From the NCBI GenBank assembly GCA_036001065.1, contig DASYUQ010000116.1, forward strand, positions 57,015 to 121,014: DNA of 64,000 bases, read 5' to 3'. Source of the DNA: Candidatus Methylomirabilota bacterium (GTDB taxonomy: Bacteria; Methylomirabilota; Methylomirabilia; Rokubacteriales; CSP1-6). The notes under the pieces were generated by a model, which had not been told where the DNA came from, did not search any database, and saw only the letters and a list, made by a program, of their open reading frames with translations. Shown in pieces: positions 16,107 to 26,134 of this stretch; position 1 is the stretch's first letter, and each line of letters opens with the position of its first letter. The translations under genes and the position numbers were made by a program.

Positions 16107-18111
16107 AGATCGGACGCGCCGTCCGGGATCTGCTCGCCCAGCTCGGCACCGCCGCCTCGATGGAGGACGAGCTGCGGCAAACCCTCCAGCGGCTGCTCGG
16201 GATCAGCGGCGCCGTTGCTGGCTTGCTCGCCTTTCCTTCGGGCGGAGCCGGGGCGATCGTCGTCACCGCCAAACGGGCCGCGATGCCCGACGCGCTCGAC
16301 GACTGGCTCCGGCAGCGCCTGGCCATGCGTCCGGCGCGCGGTCTCCGCCTCGCGCGCGTCGTTCCCCCGGATGTCGGACGCACCCTCGTCGAGCTCCGGG
16401 CGCCGCTAGCCTCACGCCGCAACCCTGGCGGCCACCTGCTCCTGGTCGGGCGCCTGCGCCGCGCGTCGCTACCCGCGGCGCTCCAGGGTGAGCTAGGCGG
16501 CGCCCTCGCGCGGGTCTGGCGCCTGCATCGGGGGGCCCGAGAGACCCGGGCGCTGCTCGAGGCCGGCCGCGCGGTGACGGCGAGCCTCGACGTCCAGGAG
16601 ACGATCCGCGTGATCATGACCGAGGCGCGCAGCGTGCTGGGCGTCGAGTCGTGCAGCCTCATGACCTTCGATCCCGCGACGGAGGAGCTGATGGCGGTCG
16701 CCTCCCTGGATCTCCCCCAGGAGATGGTCACCAAGATCCGCCTCCGGGAGGGCGAAGGAATCGCCGGGCGCGCCGTCAGCGAGCGCCGGCCCGTCCAGAG
16801 CACTGATCTCTACAGCGATGCTCGCGTGCGCTACCCGGACCTGGCCCGGACCAGCGGGTTCCGCTCGATGCTGGCGGCGCCGCTCCGGGTCGGCCAGCGT
16901 GCGATCGGGGCGATCACCGTGTTACGCCGCGACGTCCACCGGTTCTCGGCCGACGAGGAGGAGCTGCTGCTGGCCTTCGCCGATCAGGCGGCGATCGCCC
17001 TCGAGCATGCGCGCCTCTACCAGCAGCTGGAAGGCATGGTGGCCGCCCGCACGCGCGAGCTCGACGCCCAGAAGCGCTTCGTCGAGGTGGTCCTGGAGAC
17101 CCTGCCCCTCGGCGTGTTCGTCCTGGACGCCGGCCTGCGCGTCGTGCGCGGCAACCGCGAAGGGGGACGCGTGCTGGCCTGCGGCGAGCCGGGCGGCCGC
17201 TCCCTCGGCGAGCTGGTGCCGGCCGCGCGCGGCGAAAGCCTCCGCGCCTTCCTGGAGGGTGCCCTGACGGCGCGGCGGGTCGAGTCGCTCGAGGATGAAA
17301 TGGTGATCGGGGGCGAGACGAAGATCCTCCGGCTGACGGCGGCTCCCATCGAGCCGGCCGTCGAGCACCTGGTGCTCCTCGTCGAGGAGGTGACGCTGGC
17401 CAAGCGCCTGGAGCGGCAGATGCTCCTCACCGAGCGCCTGACCACGGCCGGCCGGCTGGCGGCGGGCGTCGCTCACGAGCTGAACAACCCGCTGGCCACG
17501 ATCGCCGGCTGCGCCGAGTCGCTGCTGGCCCGGACGCGCGAGGGGGTGCTGGCGCGGACGCCGGAGATCGACGACTTCCGCCACTACCTCGGTCTCATCG
17601 AGGAGGAGACCTACCGCTGCAAGGAGATCACCGGGAGCCTGTTGCAGTTCGTGCGGGAGCCCGGGAGCCGGCGGGGGCCCACCGACCTCAACGCGCTGGT
17701 GCTGAAGACGATCGAGCTGCTGTCGCACCAGTCGCGGTTCGGGGGGCGCCGGTTCGCCACCGAGCTCGATCCCGAGCTGCCGGCGGTCACCGCCAACGAG
17801 GGCCAGCTCCGGCAGGTGTTCCTGGGCATCGCCGCCAACGCCCTGGAGGCGATGGACAGCGATGGAACGCTGCGGATCCGCTCGCGCCGGCGGCGGGGGG
17901 AGATCGAGGTGGAGCTCGAGGACGAGGGGCCGGGCATCCCCGACGAGATCCTGGGGCGGATCTTCGACCCGTTCTTCACGACGAAGCCCCCGGGGCAGGG
18001 GACCGGGCTCGGGCTGGCGATCGCCCAGGGCATCGTGACCGATCACGGCGGGCGCCTCGAGGTGACCTCGCGCGTGGGCAAGGGGTCGATCTTCCGCGTG
18101 GTGCTGCCGGC

Positions 18112-18115
<4 letters not shown>
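16103..18115 (+). CDS. Soluble GAF-PAS sensor histidine kinase
   Basis: A 670-residue kinase with no membrane helix. Residues 1-150 form an undefined N-terminal region. A GAF domain follows (about 155-310), with [10 protein letters not shown] and EGIAGRAV, then a helical connector (about 310-330), a PAS domain (about 330-440) and HisKA with His458 in VAHELNNPL. The HATPase domain (about 565-670) has the N box (NALEAM), [24 protein letters not shown]. It should autophosphorylate in response to a cytoplasmic ligand and pass the phosphate to Asp55 of the regulator encoded by the overlapping next gene. The 4-bp overlaps on both sides tie it to the D-aminoacylase gene, hinting that it senses nitrogen or amino-acid status. 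That link is inference. Confidence 0.93.
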
Positions 18116-19464
<1,349 letters not shown>

Positions 19465-19479
19465 GGGAACACGGCGGCC

Positions 19480-19520
19480 GGGTTGCAGATCGGGCGGTGC
19501 GCCGCCGCGATCTGCAACCC
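19480..19520. terminator. Strong stem-loop between convergent genes
   Basis: A perfect 12-bp inverted repeat, GGGTTGCAGATC (19480-19491) with GATCTGCAACCC (19509-19520), encloses a second GC-rich stem. It sits between the response regulator stop (19464) and the convergent minus-strand gene end (19548), where a bidirectional terminator is expected. No T-run follows. Confidence 0.65.
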
Positions 19521-19547
19521 CCTGACCGGCGGCGCCGGGTGAGGACG

Positions 19548-19991
19548 TCAGCGGGGTGATTTCTCTCCGGGCTGGGGCGCGCCGGCGGACACTCCGATGA
19601 CCCGGAACTCCCCACCCTCTTCCTTCAACGTGATCGTTCCCGGTCCCCGCATCTCGTTGTCGCCCAGCTTCAAACCCATCTCGTCGACCGTGATGCCTTT
19701 CACCTTCTCATCCACGCGAACGGTCGACAGCCCCTTGAAGGGGAACACCAGGCTGACCTCCGACTTCTGCTTGGCCGGTTCGAGGGTGAAGGCCTTGTCA
19801 CCCACTCTCACGGTCACCTGGTCGGCCGCCACGGTCCGCAGCTCGTCCCACCGCTGATTGCCCCAGGCCATGAGGAACGTGTGGGCCGCCCGAATGTGCT
19901 GGGGAGCCTTCTCCTCCGCTCCGGCGGTGCGGGCGGACAGCAGAGCGCCAACAGCAAAGAGGGCGAGGATCAATGCCCGATACGACCGCAT
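19548..19991 (-). CDS. Exported protein of unknown function, possible NTF2-like fold
   Basis: A 147-residue protein with a clear signal peptide (MRSYRALILALFAVGALLSA, cleavage probably after TAGA). The mature part runs helix (IRAAHTFLMAWGNQRWDELR) and then alternating short strands, ending with GPGTITLKEEGGEFRVIGV. That order resembles NTF2/lumazine-type periplasmic proteins, but I do not recognise a named family. AGGAGG lies 7 bases upstream of ATG 19991, supporting the start. It is alone on the minus strand between the hairpin and a 142-bp gap before the next minus-strand gene. A TTTATACTT stretch about 60 bp upstream could be a -10 element. Confidence 0.75.
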   Translation of the reverse strand: MRSYRALILALFAVGALLSARTAGAEEKAPQHIRAAHTFLMAWGNQRWDELRTVAADQVTVRVGDKAFTLEPAKQKSEVSLVFPFKGLSTVRVDEKVKGITVDEMGLKLGDNEMRGPGTITLKEEGGEFRVIGVSAGAPQPGEKSPR

Positions 19992-20133
19992 AATGAGTAC
20001 CTCCTCATCCCGGTCAAATTGAACAGCCCGCTTGTCGAAGTATAAACTGTTTGGTCCGTGAGCGGCGAAAGGAGCGCGCCACGGGGGCCGAGGTCTGCTC
20101 GGCGCCCGTGGCGTCGTCCTGGCGGAATCTGTC

Positions 20134-20910
20134 CTACCGCACGCTGAACGGCGTCGTGTACGGCATGTCGATCAGCCGCGCGGCGGCCGGCACGACGAAT
20201 CGACTGGTGTTCAGCGTCTGGCACGTGGTGCCGTCGGGGAACAGCCGAGATAGGACCGGCATCGTCTGCCCCTTCGTTCCGGGCTCCGACACGTAGAGAA
20301 CCTTCTTGACGGGATCGACTGCGCCCGTCTTCACATCCACCACGACATCCACGAGCGCGGCGACCGACATCGCATAGGACGGGTGACTGGAGTCGATGGA
20401 CGTGGGCATGATGAGCGGCGTCCCCGCGCATCCCCCGGCCGAGAACAGCAACGGGCTCCCCTCCAGACGCTCGGGGAATACCTTGAGGGCGAACGTGTAG
20501 TTCTTCAGCGTGGTGTCGTCCTTCATCGTCAGCCCGACCGCGGGCGTCAACGACAACTGGTCGACGCCGACGATCTGGCCGACCCTTCGTCCCTGGCCAT
20601 CGTATACCTCGTAGACCGTCGCGGTGGTTCCCATCTCGGCCATGCGTGTCTTCAACGCATCGATCTGGCTCTGCAAGGTGGTCTGCGCCGCGAGCTGGCC
20701 CTGCAACGCCGCCAGCTGGGTCTGCAACGCCGTAAGCTGGATCTGCCATGTCGCCATCTGGGCCTGCAACGCGACGAAGGGGTTGCCCCGTGCCGCTGGC
20801 ATTCCGGAAGTGCCGCGCCCCCCGGGTCCCTGGGCGAGAGCCGGGCTGGCGAGAGCAACAGCGAGAAAGGCACATCCGATCATCGCTGTCGAGATCCGCC
20901 GCATGAACAT
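20134..20910 (-). CDS. Exported coiled-coil protein of unknown function
   Basis: I read it from ATG 20910, which has AGGAGG 8 bases upstream and is followed by a signal peptide (MFMRRISTAMIGCAFLAVAL, then ASPALAQ). The frame stays open upstream for 40 more codons without such support. The 258-residue product then has a Gln/Leu-rich coiled coil (about 38-90) with units like LTALQTQLAALQ, followed by a beta-rich domain (about 95-250) with a single Cys pair (GGCAG and TTCQT). The domain resembles phage-tail or surface proteins in texture only. I do not recognise it. The coiled coil suggests a periplasmic oligomer or surface fibre. Confidence 0.7.
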   Translation of the reverse strand: MFMRRISTAMIGCAFLAVALASPALAQGPGGRGTSGMPAARGNPFVALQAQMATWQIQLTALQTQLAALQGQLAAQTTLQSQIDALKTRMAEMGTTATVYEVYDGQGRRVGQIVGVDQLSLTPAVGLTMKDDTTLKNYTFALKVFPERLEGSPLLFSAGGCAGTPLIMPTSIDSSHPSYAMSVAALVDVVVDVKTGAVDPVKKVLYVSEPGTKGQTMPVLSRLFPDGTTCQTLNTSRFVVPAAARLIDMPYTTPFSVR

Positions 20911-21321
20911 GGCCGATGCCTCCTTGTCTGAGAATCGCCGTCGGTTCGGCATCCTTCTCTGCCGCCCCACGCGCTTCTCAACGCACCGCACCGGTTGGAG
21001 CGCAAGAGGTGTGCCGAGTGGATTGCGCATAGAATTAAGAGGTTAGCGGAGCCGTCTCCTGCCATTTCGACATCGCGGCTGCCGTTGTACGTCAGTCGAA
21101 AAGGAGATACGAGCTGGCGCCGCCGTCGTCGCGGTCTTTGGGCTGACGACACCGCGTGCGACCCTGGGCGACGCGTCGACGGCGGCGGGCTCTTGCGCCC
21201 GTGACCGGCCCGTGTACACTTGAGCCGTCTGCCGTCAGGGTCGGACCTCGCCTCCGAGGCTGCTCTCTTCCGTCCGCGGGGCGTGTCGTCAGGTAGGGAA
21301 GAGAGTTCGAGGAGGAGTCAC
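20911..21321. other. Intergenic region between divergent genes, no gene recognised
   Basis: This 411-bp stretch separates the coiled-coil protein (leftward) from the RRM protein (rightward). It has lower GC around 21025-21110. No convincing -35/-10 pair stands out. An AAAAGGAGATACGA stretch at about 21099-21112 resembles a ribosome site but no plausible start follows. A long untranslated leader for the RRM gene is possible, as in cold-induced RNA-binding genes. Confidence 0.4.
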
Positions 21322-21687
21322 ATGGCAGCCAAGCTCTACATCGGTGGTCTCTCGTACTCCACGACCAGCGAAGGGCTCCGGGAGTTCTTTGCTCAGTGCG
21401 GGAATGTGCTGTCCGCGACGGTCATCACCGACCGCTTTTCCGGCCAGTCGCGGGGCTTCGGGTTCGTCGAGATGGGATCCGCCGAAGAGGCTCAGAACGC
21501 GATCTCGCAGTTGAACAGCCGTGAGCTGGACGGTCGGCGCATCATCGTCGAGATCTCTAATCCGCAGGCGCCGCGCACCGGCGGCGGAGGTCGGCCGGGC
21601 GGCGGCGGCGGCCGCCGTCCGGGCGGAGGCGGCGGCGGCCGCGACAGCGGCTACGCGCACCGGCCCTCCAAGCCGGTGCGGTGGTAG
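21322..21687 (+). CDS. Glycine-rich RRM RNA-binding protein
   Basis: A 121-residue protein with one RNA recognition motif (1-80): RNP2 is LYIGGL (about 4-9) and RNP1 is RGFGFVEM (about 44-51). A Gly/Arg tail (about 86-113) follows and the end is KPVRW. These proteins bind single-stranded RNA and are often cold-induced, acting as RNA chaperones. ATG 21322 is preceded by GAGGAGG with 6-base spacing. Upstream in-frame codons lack RNP features, so this start is firm. The stop is followed at once by copy C of the post-stop repeat. Confidence 0.93.
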   Translation: MAAKLYIGGLSYSTTSEGLREFFAQCGNVLSATVITDRFSGQSRGFGFVEMGSAEEAQNAISQLNSRELDGRRIIVEISNPQAPRTGGGGRPGGGGGRRPGGGGGGRDSGYAHRPSKPVRW

Positions 21688-21688
21688 T

Positions 21689-21739
21689 GCGAGCCGCAGG
21701 GCGGCCAGGGGGGCTGGGGCCCCGGGGTCCGAGGCGAGC
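21689..21739 (+). repeat. Post-stop intergenic repeat, copy C
   Basis: Begins one base behind the TAG of the RRM gene: GCGAGCCGCAGG, then a GGGGCTGGGGCCCCGGGG core, then GAGGCGAGC. It is the most compact of the three copies and shows the probable original arrangement of stop codon followed by element. Confidence 0.65.
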
Positions 21740-21829
21740 GGATCTAGAGAGTCCGAGACGCGCGGGAACGAACAGGTGAAGTGATCGGACGGTAGGCGGT
21801 TTCGTAAGACGGTTTCGTCAAACAGCCGC

Positions 21830-21858
21830 GGGGCCAGCCGGAAGGACCGGCTGGCCCC
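21830..21858. terminator. Perfect hairpin between convergent genes
   Basis: GGGGCCAGCCGG (21830-21841) pairs fully with CCGGCTGGCCCC (21847-21858) across a 5-base loop AAGGA. It lies between the RRM gene and the convergent methyltransferase fusion that ends at 21876. It may serve both strands. Confidence 0.65.
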
Positions 21859-21875
21859 CTCGTGCTTCTGGGGCT

Positions 21876-23762
21876 CTAAGCCGGCGCCCCGGCCGCGGGC
21901 GGGACCGGGCCGGCGGTGTCGAACAGCCGGTCGTACCGCCCGTACTCGCGCGCCCCCTCCATGAACCACTTGACGGCCTCGGGGTCGGAGCGCGGCGGAA
22001 TCTCACACGAGGTCGACAGGATGAACGCCGAGCGCCGGGCCGCGGTCTCGATGCACCGCTTCACGTCGGCGTACATCGCCTCCTTCGTCGTCTTCTCGAA
22101 TCGGGTGGCGTCCACGTTGCCGATGCCCACCGCCCGGCCCCGGGCGACCTGTATGAACCGCTCGAGCTGGTCCACGTGGAGCTTCGGGTCGGACTGCTGG
22201 TCCAGATCGAACGAGACGGTGGTGAAGCCGCACTGGATCAAGTCCTCGTAAATGGGATACGTCGTTCCACAAATGTGAGTCGTCACGCCGACCTTCTTCG
22301 CTTTGAAATACTCCACGAGCTCTTTGTGGTAGGGCGCGATGAAGTCTTTGTAATTGTCCGGCGAGATCAGGCTGATGGACGCGGTGGGCTCGGAGAAGCT
22401 GAGGCCGATCCCGGTCTTGACGATCGCGTCCCCCCAGAGCTTGCAGAAGTCGGTGGTGACCCGCATCAGGTCGTGGATGAACTGCGGGTCCTCGAAGGTG
22501 TCGAGCAGCATGAACTCGGGATTTCGCATGAGCATCGCGATCGTCCAGGGGCCGACCGCGACGGCCCCGATGGCCGTCGGCGGCTTGGCCTTGACGAGCG
22601 CCTCGCACTGCTCGAGGAACCCGGGCAGGCGGCAGCTCCGGTACGGATCGGGCATCGGGAGCTTGGCGAGCTTGGCCTTGTCCTCGGCGAGCACGTGGGC
22701 ATCGATCGAGGGGACGACGTAATCCGAGTACTTCACGCGACAGCCGAAGGCCTCGGCCTCCTTGGCCAGGTCGTTGTAGGCCAGCACCACGTCGGGCTGG
22801 TAGCGCTCGTGGTAGTTCAGCATCGCCTTGATGGCCTTGGGCACACTGGTGCAGTACTCCTCGATCGAGAGCCCGTCGAGCGTGCCGGCGAAGGAGGCGA
22901 CGATCGGATAGGTGGGCACGCAGTCGGCGAACGAGCGCTTGTAGGCGGCGACGACCCGCTCGCGCCCCGTGTACTGGGACCGGCCGCGTTGGGCGTCCCA
23001 GACGCGGTTGGCCTCCATGTACCGGGGCGGCAGCTTGGCCTCGTACTCCATGAACTGCGTGATCGGATAGCGGATGCCGCCGGCGTGGGTGCCCCGGAGG
23101 CCTTCGATGACCTCCTCCATCTGGCGCCAGGGGATGGTGAAGGCCATCTCGTGGTCCTGCGTCTGGCCGAAGATGCGGTCGCCGGAGCAGGGCAGGATCA
23201 CCTGCGGGCGCCCGGTCTGCATGGTCGTCACGATGATGTCCGAGCAGACGACGCGTCCCGAGAACCCCGAGGCGAGCTTGCCCCCGCCCTTCCAGAGGGC
23301 GGCCTGGGTCAGCCGCATGATCTGGGCGGGATTGCCGTAGACGCAGACGAGGTCGGGCTCGAACGGGGCCCGGTCCAGCGGGGCCACCAGCAGCGTGTGG
23401 TACTCCCCGGGCGCGAACTTGTCGACCGCCGCCTCCGAGCGCTGCCCGGCCTCCTTGGTCTCCGTGTACATGCCCTCGCAGAGCGTGCCGGAGTTGTGCA
23501 GGTGGGTGGGCTTCTCGAAGCCGAGCGCGGCGATGCCCAGCGAGCAGATGTGGTCCTCCCGGGTGAGCGCGATCATCCAGCCGTACCGCCGGGCCATGTC
23601 GATGACCTGGCAATTCATGCTGAGCTTCTTGAAGTCGCGCGCCGGTCGCTTGGCCTTTTCGGGAATCTCTTCGCCGGGCCGCAGCATCCGGATCGCCACG
23701 GGGAATGTCTGGGGCCGGATGTAGGTCTGCAGCTCCCGGTCGGCGGTCTTGACGTCGATCAT
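21876..23762 (-). CDS. DUF169 - UroD-type corrinoid methyltransferase fusion protein
   Basis: A 628-residue cytoplasmic protein made of two families. Residues 1-245 are DUF169: PVAIRML, CQVIDMARRYGW, EDHICSLGIAALGF, VYGNPAQIMRLTQAAL, GFSGRVVCSDIIVTTMQTG and LPCSGDRIFGQTQDHEMAFTIP, with several conserved Cys. Residues 275-605 are a uroporphyrinogen-decarboxylase-fold domain of the MtaA/CmuA methyltransferase class, with a His496-x-Cys498 and Cys586 set that fits the zinc site for thiol activation. ATG 23762 has AGGAGG 5 bases upstream. The pairing suggests a methyl transfer reaction to or from a corrinoid with DUF169 supplying a redox, metal or corrinoid-binding partner. This is inference, since DUF169 has no agreed function. 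True heme decarboxylase function is unlikely given the zinc motif. Confidence 0.85.
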   Translation of the reverse strand: MIDVKTADRELQTYIRPQTFPVAIRMLRPGEEIPEKAKRPARDFKKLSMNCQVIDMARRYGWMIALTREDHICSLGIAALGFEKPTHLHNSGTLCEGMYTETKEAGQRSEAAVDKFAPGEYHTLLVAPLDRAPFEPDLVCVYGNPAQIMRLTQAALWKGGGKLASGFSGRVVCSDIIVTTMQTGRPQVILPCSGDRIFGQTQDHEMAFTIPWRQMEEVIEGLRGTHAGGIRYPITQFMEYEAKLPPRYMEANRVWDAQRGRSQYTGRERVVAAYKRSFADCVPTYPIVASFAGTLDGLSIEEYCTSVPKAIKAMLNYHERYQPDVVLAYNDLAKEAEAFGCRVKYSDYVVPSIDAHVLAEDKAKLAKLPMPDPYRSCRLPGFLEQCEALVKAKPPTAIGAVAVGPWTIAMLMRNPEFMLLDTFEDPQFIHDLMRVTTDFCKLWGDAIVKTGIGLSFSEPTASISLISPDNYKDFIAPYHKELVEYFKAKKVGVTTHICGTTYPIYEDLIQCGFTTVSFDLDQQSDPKLHVDQLERFIQVARGRAVGIGNVDATRFEKTTKEAMYADVKRCIETAARRSAFILSTSCEIPPRSDPEAVKWFMEGAREYGRYDRLFDTAGPVPPAAGAPA

Positions 23763-23939
23763 GGGACCTCCTGGGAAACGGCTGAGTCGCGGCCTGAGCG
23801 TACTACGCCGGCGCACAGCGTCGCAATCTCTTGCCACCCGCGGCCCGCGACGACGTACCCATCTCTGACGCGTGCGATGCAGGGCGGAGGGGTGGAGGGC
23901 CCGGTCGGCCCCGGTGTGGCATTTGCGTGAGCGCCTGGC

Positions 23940-24756
23940 ATGCGGCGCTCGCTCGCGCTCGCGCTGGGCGTGTTCATCGGCCAGTGGCTGGCTTTCGCCG
24001 CCACCCCGTCCCCGGCGAACCACCACGGGCTCGGCCTGGCCGCCTGGGAGCGGCGCGACTACGCCGAGGCCCTGCGCCAGTGGAGCCACGGCGTCACGCT
24101 CCAGCCGGATAACCCGCTCCTGCACTACCGGCGGGCCACCGCGCTGGCCCGCCGCGGCCAGCCCCAGGCCGCCGCGGACGCCTACCGTCTCGTCCTCCTG
24201 CTCAGCCCGCCCGTCGAGATCGCCCGTCTGGCCCGGGAGGGGCTGTCGCGCCTCGACGGGGCCCCGCGCAGGTCACCGGTACCGAGACCCCAGTGCCCGT
24301 CGAGCCGTCGCGCGGCGTCTGGGTGGCGTCGGTGGTCCTCGACGGCCAGCGGGCGGCGCGCGCTTCATCGTGGACACCGGCTCCAGCTTCACCATCGTGG
24401 CGCCGGGGCTCGCCACCGCGCTCGGGCTGCCGGCGCTCGGAGCGCTGGGGGTGATCGAGCTGCAGACGCCGGCCGGCCAGACGGCGGGCGCCGCCCCGAC
24501 GCTGTCGTCCCTCCGCGTCGGCAGCGCCGAGCTGCGCGACGTCCCGATCGTCGTCCACGATCCCGGCCCCGGGATCGACGGCATCCTCGGCAACTCCTTC
24601 CTCGCCCATTACCGCCTCCCCCTCGACGCCGGCCGGCGTCAGCTCCACCTCCGACCCGCGGCCTGGACTGCCTGGCGCGCCCCGACGCGCCCTTTCTGGC
24701 GGAGCGTCACCGACGGCAGGAACAGGTTCTGGAACAGCCGCAGCTCGTGGCGGTAG
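23940..24756 (+). pseudogene. Frameshifted TPR - retropepsin-like aspartic protease gene
   Basis: Frame 1 of the gene (from ATG 23940) encodes a signal-like helix and a TPR pair: LAAWERRDYAEALRQWSHGV, then LLHYRRATALARRGQPQAAADAYRLVL. Near 24265 the sensible reading moves to another frame (VPVEPSRGVWVASVVLDGQ), and near 24355 to a third, which encodes FIVDTGSSFTIVAPGLATALGL and GILGNSFLAHYRLPLD. These are the two signatures of a single-domain retropepsin-like protease. Both shifts fall in CG dinucleotide runs and each is repaired by removing two bases. Either two natural 2-bp insertions have killed the gene or the assembly is wrong here. The intact product would be an exported TPR-protease of about 240 residues. 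Confidence 0.7.
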
Positions 24757-25155
24757 AGGTCGTTGAGGGCCACGACGGCGGCCGGCGTGTCTAGCGGAGA
24801 TAGCCCCCGAGCTTGCGGACGTGCGTCCAGTTCTTCTGCTACCGGCGCGGGCGCCGCTGCCGCTTGGCCGGCGCGAGCCGGCGATCGATCTGCCGGGCGC
24901 TGATCGCTTGGAGCTGCCGGCACACGACCGGGGACAGGGTGAGCCGGCGCCGGGCCCACGGCAGCCAGGCCGGCAGCAACGCCTTGAGCCGCACCGACCA
25001 CGGGTAGCCGGCCGCTTCCCAGATGGTGGTCAGCGCTTGGATCACGGCCGGGTTATACGTGACCGGGCGCCGCCGACGCCGAGGACGGGCCCCGCCGGGT
25101 GCCGGCCCGTTGAGGAGGCGCAGGGCGTACTTGGCGCGATACGACGCCTTGAAAT
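24680..25155 (-). pseudogene. Transposase relic with the catalytic core deleted
   Basis: On the minus strand, 25155 to 24839 reads as the N-terminal DNA-binding part of an integrase-core transposase: YRAKYALRLLNG, TYNPAVIQALTTIWEAAG, YPWSVRLKALLPAWLPWARRR and SARQIDRRLAP. About 40 bases later (24797 to 24684) the extreme C-terminal part appears: VVALNDLYRHELRLFQNLF and LPSVTLRQKGRVGAR. The region between, which should hold the DDE core of about 200 residues, is missing. No intact frame remains, no terminal inverted repeats were found, and it overlaps the end of the protease pseudogene. Family assignment (IS481/ISNCY-like) is from general resemblance only. Confidence 0.65.
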
Positions 25156-25192
25156 CTTCGGGGTTTGTCTGTTACGCTCCGCAGCCGTGTAG

Positions 25193-25252
25193 GGACGCCA
25201 GCGGCCTCACATGCCAGAGAGGTCACTGGTTCGAGTCCAGTATCGTCCACCA
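25193..25252 (+). pseudogene. tRNA-Val(CAC)-like remnant with intact 3' half
   Basis: The segment ends with a perfect T arm (ACTGG, loop TTCGAGT, CCAGT), the acceptor 3' strand ATCGTCC, discriminator A and an encoded CCA (25250-25252). Upstream, CTCACAT reads as an anticodon loop with CAC (Val), but its stem is imperfect with two extra bases behind it. A GGACG at 25193 pairs with CGTCC of the acceptor, leaving no room for a D arm. So it is a decayed or truncated tRNA, not a working gene. It lies beside the transposase relic, as an integration scar would. Anticodon identity is tentative. Confidence 0.5.
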
Positions 25253-25288
25253 TTACCTCCCTCGCTGGGATTGCATCGGGAGCGCCGG

Positions 25289-26134
25289 ATGAAGGTCTCG
25301 ATTTTCTTTGACGGCGGGAATTTTTACCGCTCGCTGCTCCGCTTCGACGAGTCTATCCGGGTCGACTACGATCGTCTCGCGCTCTGGATCACCCACGCCG
25401 TCGGCGGATCCACCGCCACCTTCGGCGGCGCTTATTACTACGTCGGCGTCACGCCGGACGCGCCGCCGCTCGTAGAGGCGTTCCTCAAGGGGCTGGAGCT
25501 GCGGCCCGGGTACTTCGTCAAGCGCGAGCCGCGCGTCCGGCGCTCGGGGCGCTGCTTCGCCTGCGGCGCCGACTACGAGTACACGACGGAGAAGCGGGTG
25601 GACACGCGGCTGGTCGCCGACCTCATCCACTTCGCGGCCCACGGCGCCTACGACACCGCCGTGCTGGTCTCGGGCGACGACGATTTCGTCCCCGCCGTGG
25701 AGGCAGTCAACGCGCTGGGCAAGCAGGTGTGGGTCGCCACCTGGTCGGCCGAGGAGCTCTCGAAGGATCTGCGCGTGCGCTGCTTCGGCCACATCCACCT
25801 GAGCGAGGGCTTGGGCGCGTTCCGCGTGGAGCGCGCCCGCGTTCAGCCTTCCCGCGCCCTGCGGCCGTCGGCGGGCCAGGCGACCGAGCGGATGCTGGCC
25901 GAGCTGCAGCGCGCGGAGTCGCGGCTGCCGCACGTGGGCCGGGGCTACTTTGTCATGCGCTGGCGGTCCCACCTGCTGCCGCCGGCGGGGCCCGAGCGCG
26001 AGGCGCTGGTGCAGCAGATGATCGACGCCGGCCTCGTCGAGGAGTTCGAGGCCACCGACGCCGAGGGACGCTCGGTGCGGGCCATCCGGAGCCGGGCGGC
26101 TACGAGCCCAGAAGGCGTCTCAGCAACCGGTTGA
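25289..26134 (+). CDS. NYN-domain (LabA/DUF88) putative RNase
   Basis: A 281-residue protein. Residues 1-165 form a NYN/PIN-like nuclease domain with the acidic set in FFDGGNF (about 6-12), VDTRLVADLIHFA (about 112-124) and VSGDDDFVPAV (about 133-143). A CFACGAD pair of Cys near 95-98 may hold a metal. Residues 200-270 look like a winged-helix domain. Such proteins are usually RNA-processing or RNA-decay nucleases. I start it at ATG 25289, with GGGAG 6 bases upstream, because the DGGN strand begins immediately after. The frame is open further upstream through the tRNA relic but that part is not protein-like. It overlaps the convergent lipoprotein gene by 35 bp. Confidence 0.85.
   Translation: MKVSIFFDGGNFYRSLLRFDESIRVDYDRLALWITHAVGGSTATFGGAYYYVGVTPDAPPLVEAFLKGLELRPGYFVKREPRVRRSGRCFACGADYEYTTEKRVDTRLVADLIHFAAHGAYDTAVLVSGDDDFVPAVEAVNALGKQVWVATWSAEELSKDLRVRCFGHIHLSEGLGAFRVERARVQPSRALRPSAGQATERMLAELQRAESRLPHVGRGYFVMRWRSHLLPPAGPEREALVQQMIDAGLVEEFEATDAEGRSVRAIRSRAATSPEGVSATG

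Noticed and set aside
21876..23762. Uroporphyrinogen decarboxylase (HemE)
   Set aside because: HemE is about 350 residues without an N-terminal DUF169 domain, and the zinc HxC...C set present here is that of corrinoid methyltransferases.
25170..25260. Intact tRNA gene
   Set aside because: The 3' half is perfect but no D arm or full 5' acceptor strand can be drawn in a 74-77-base window ending at the CCA.
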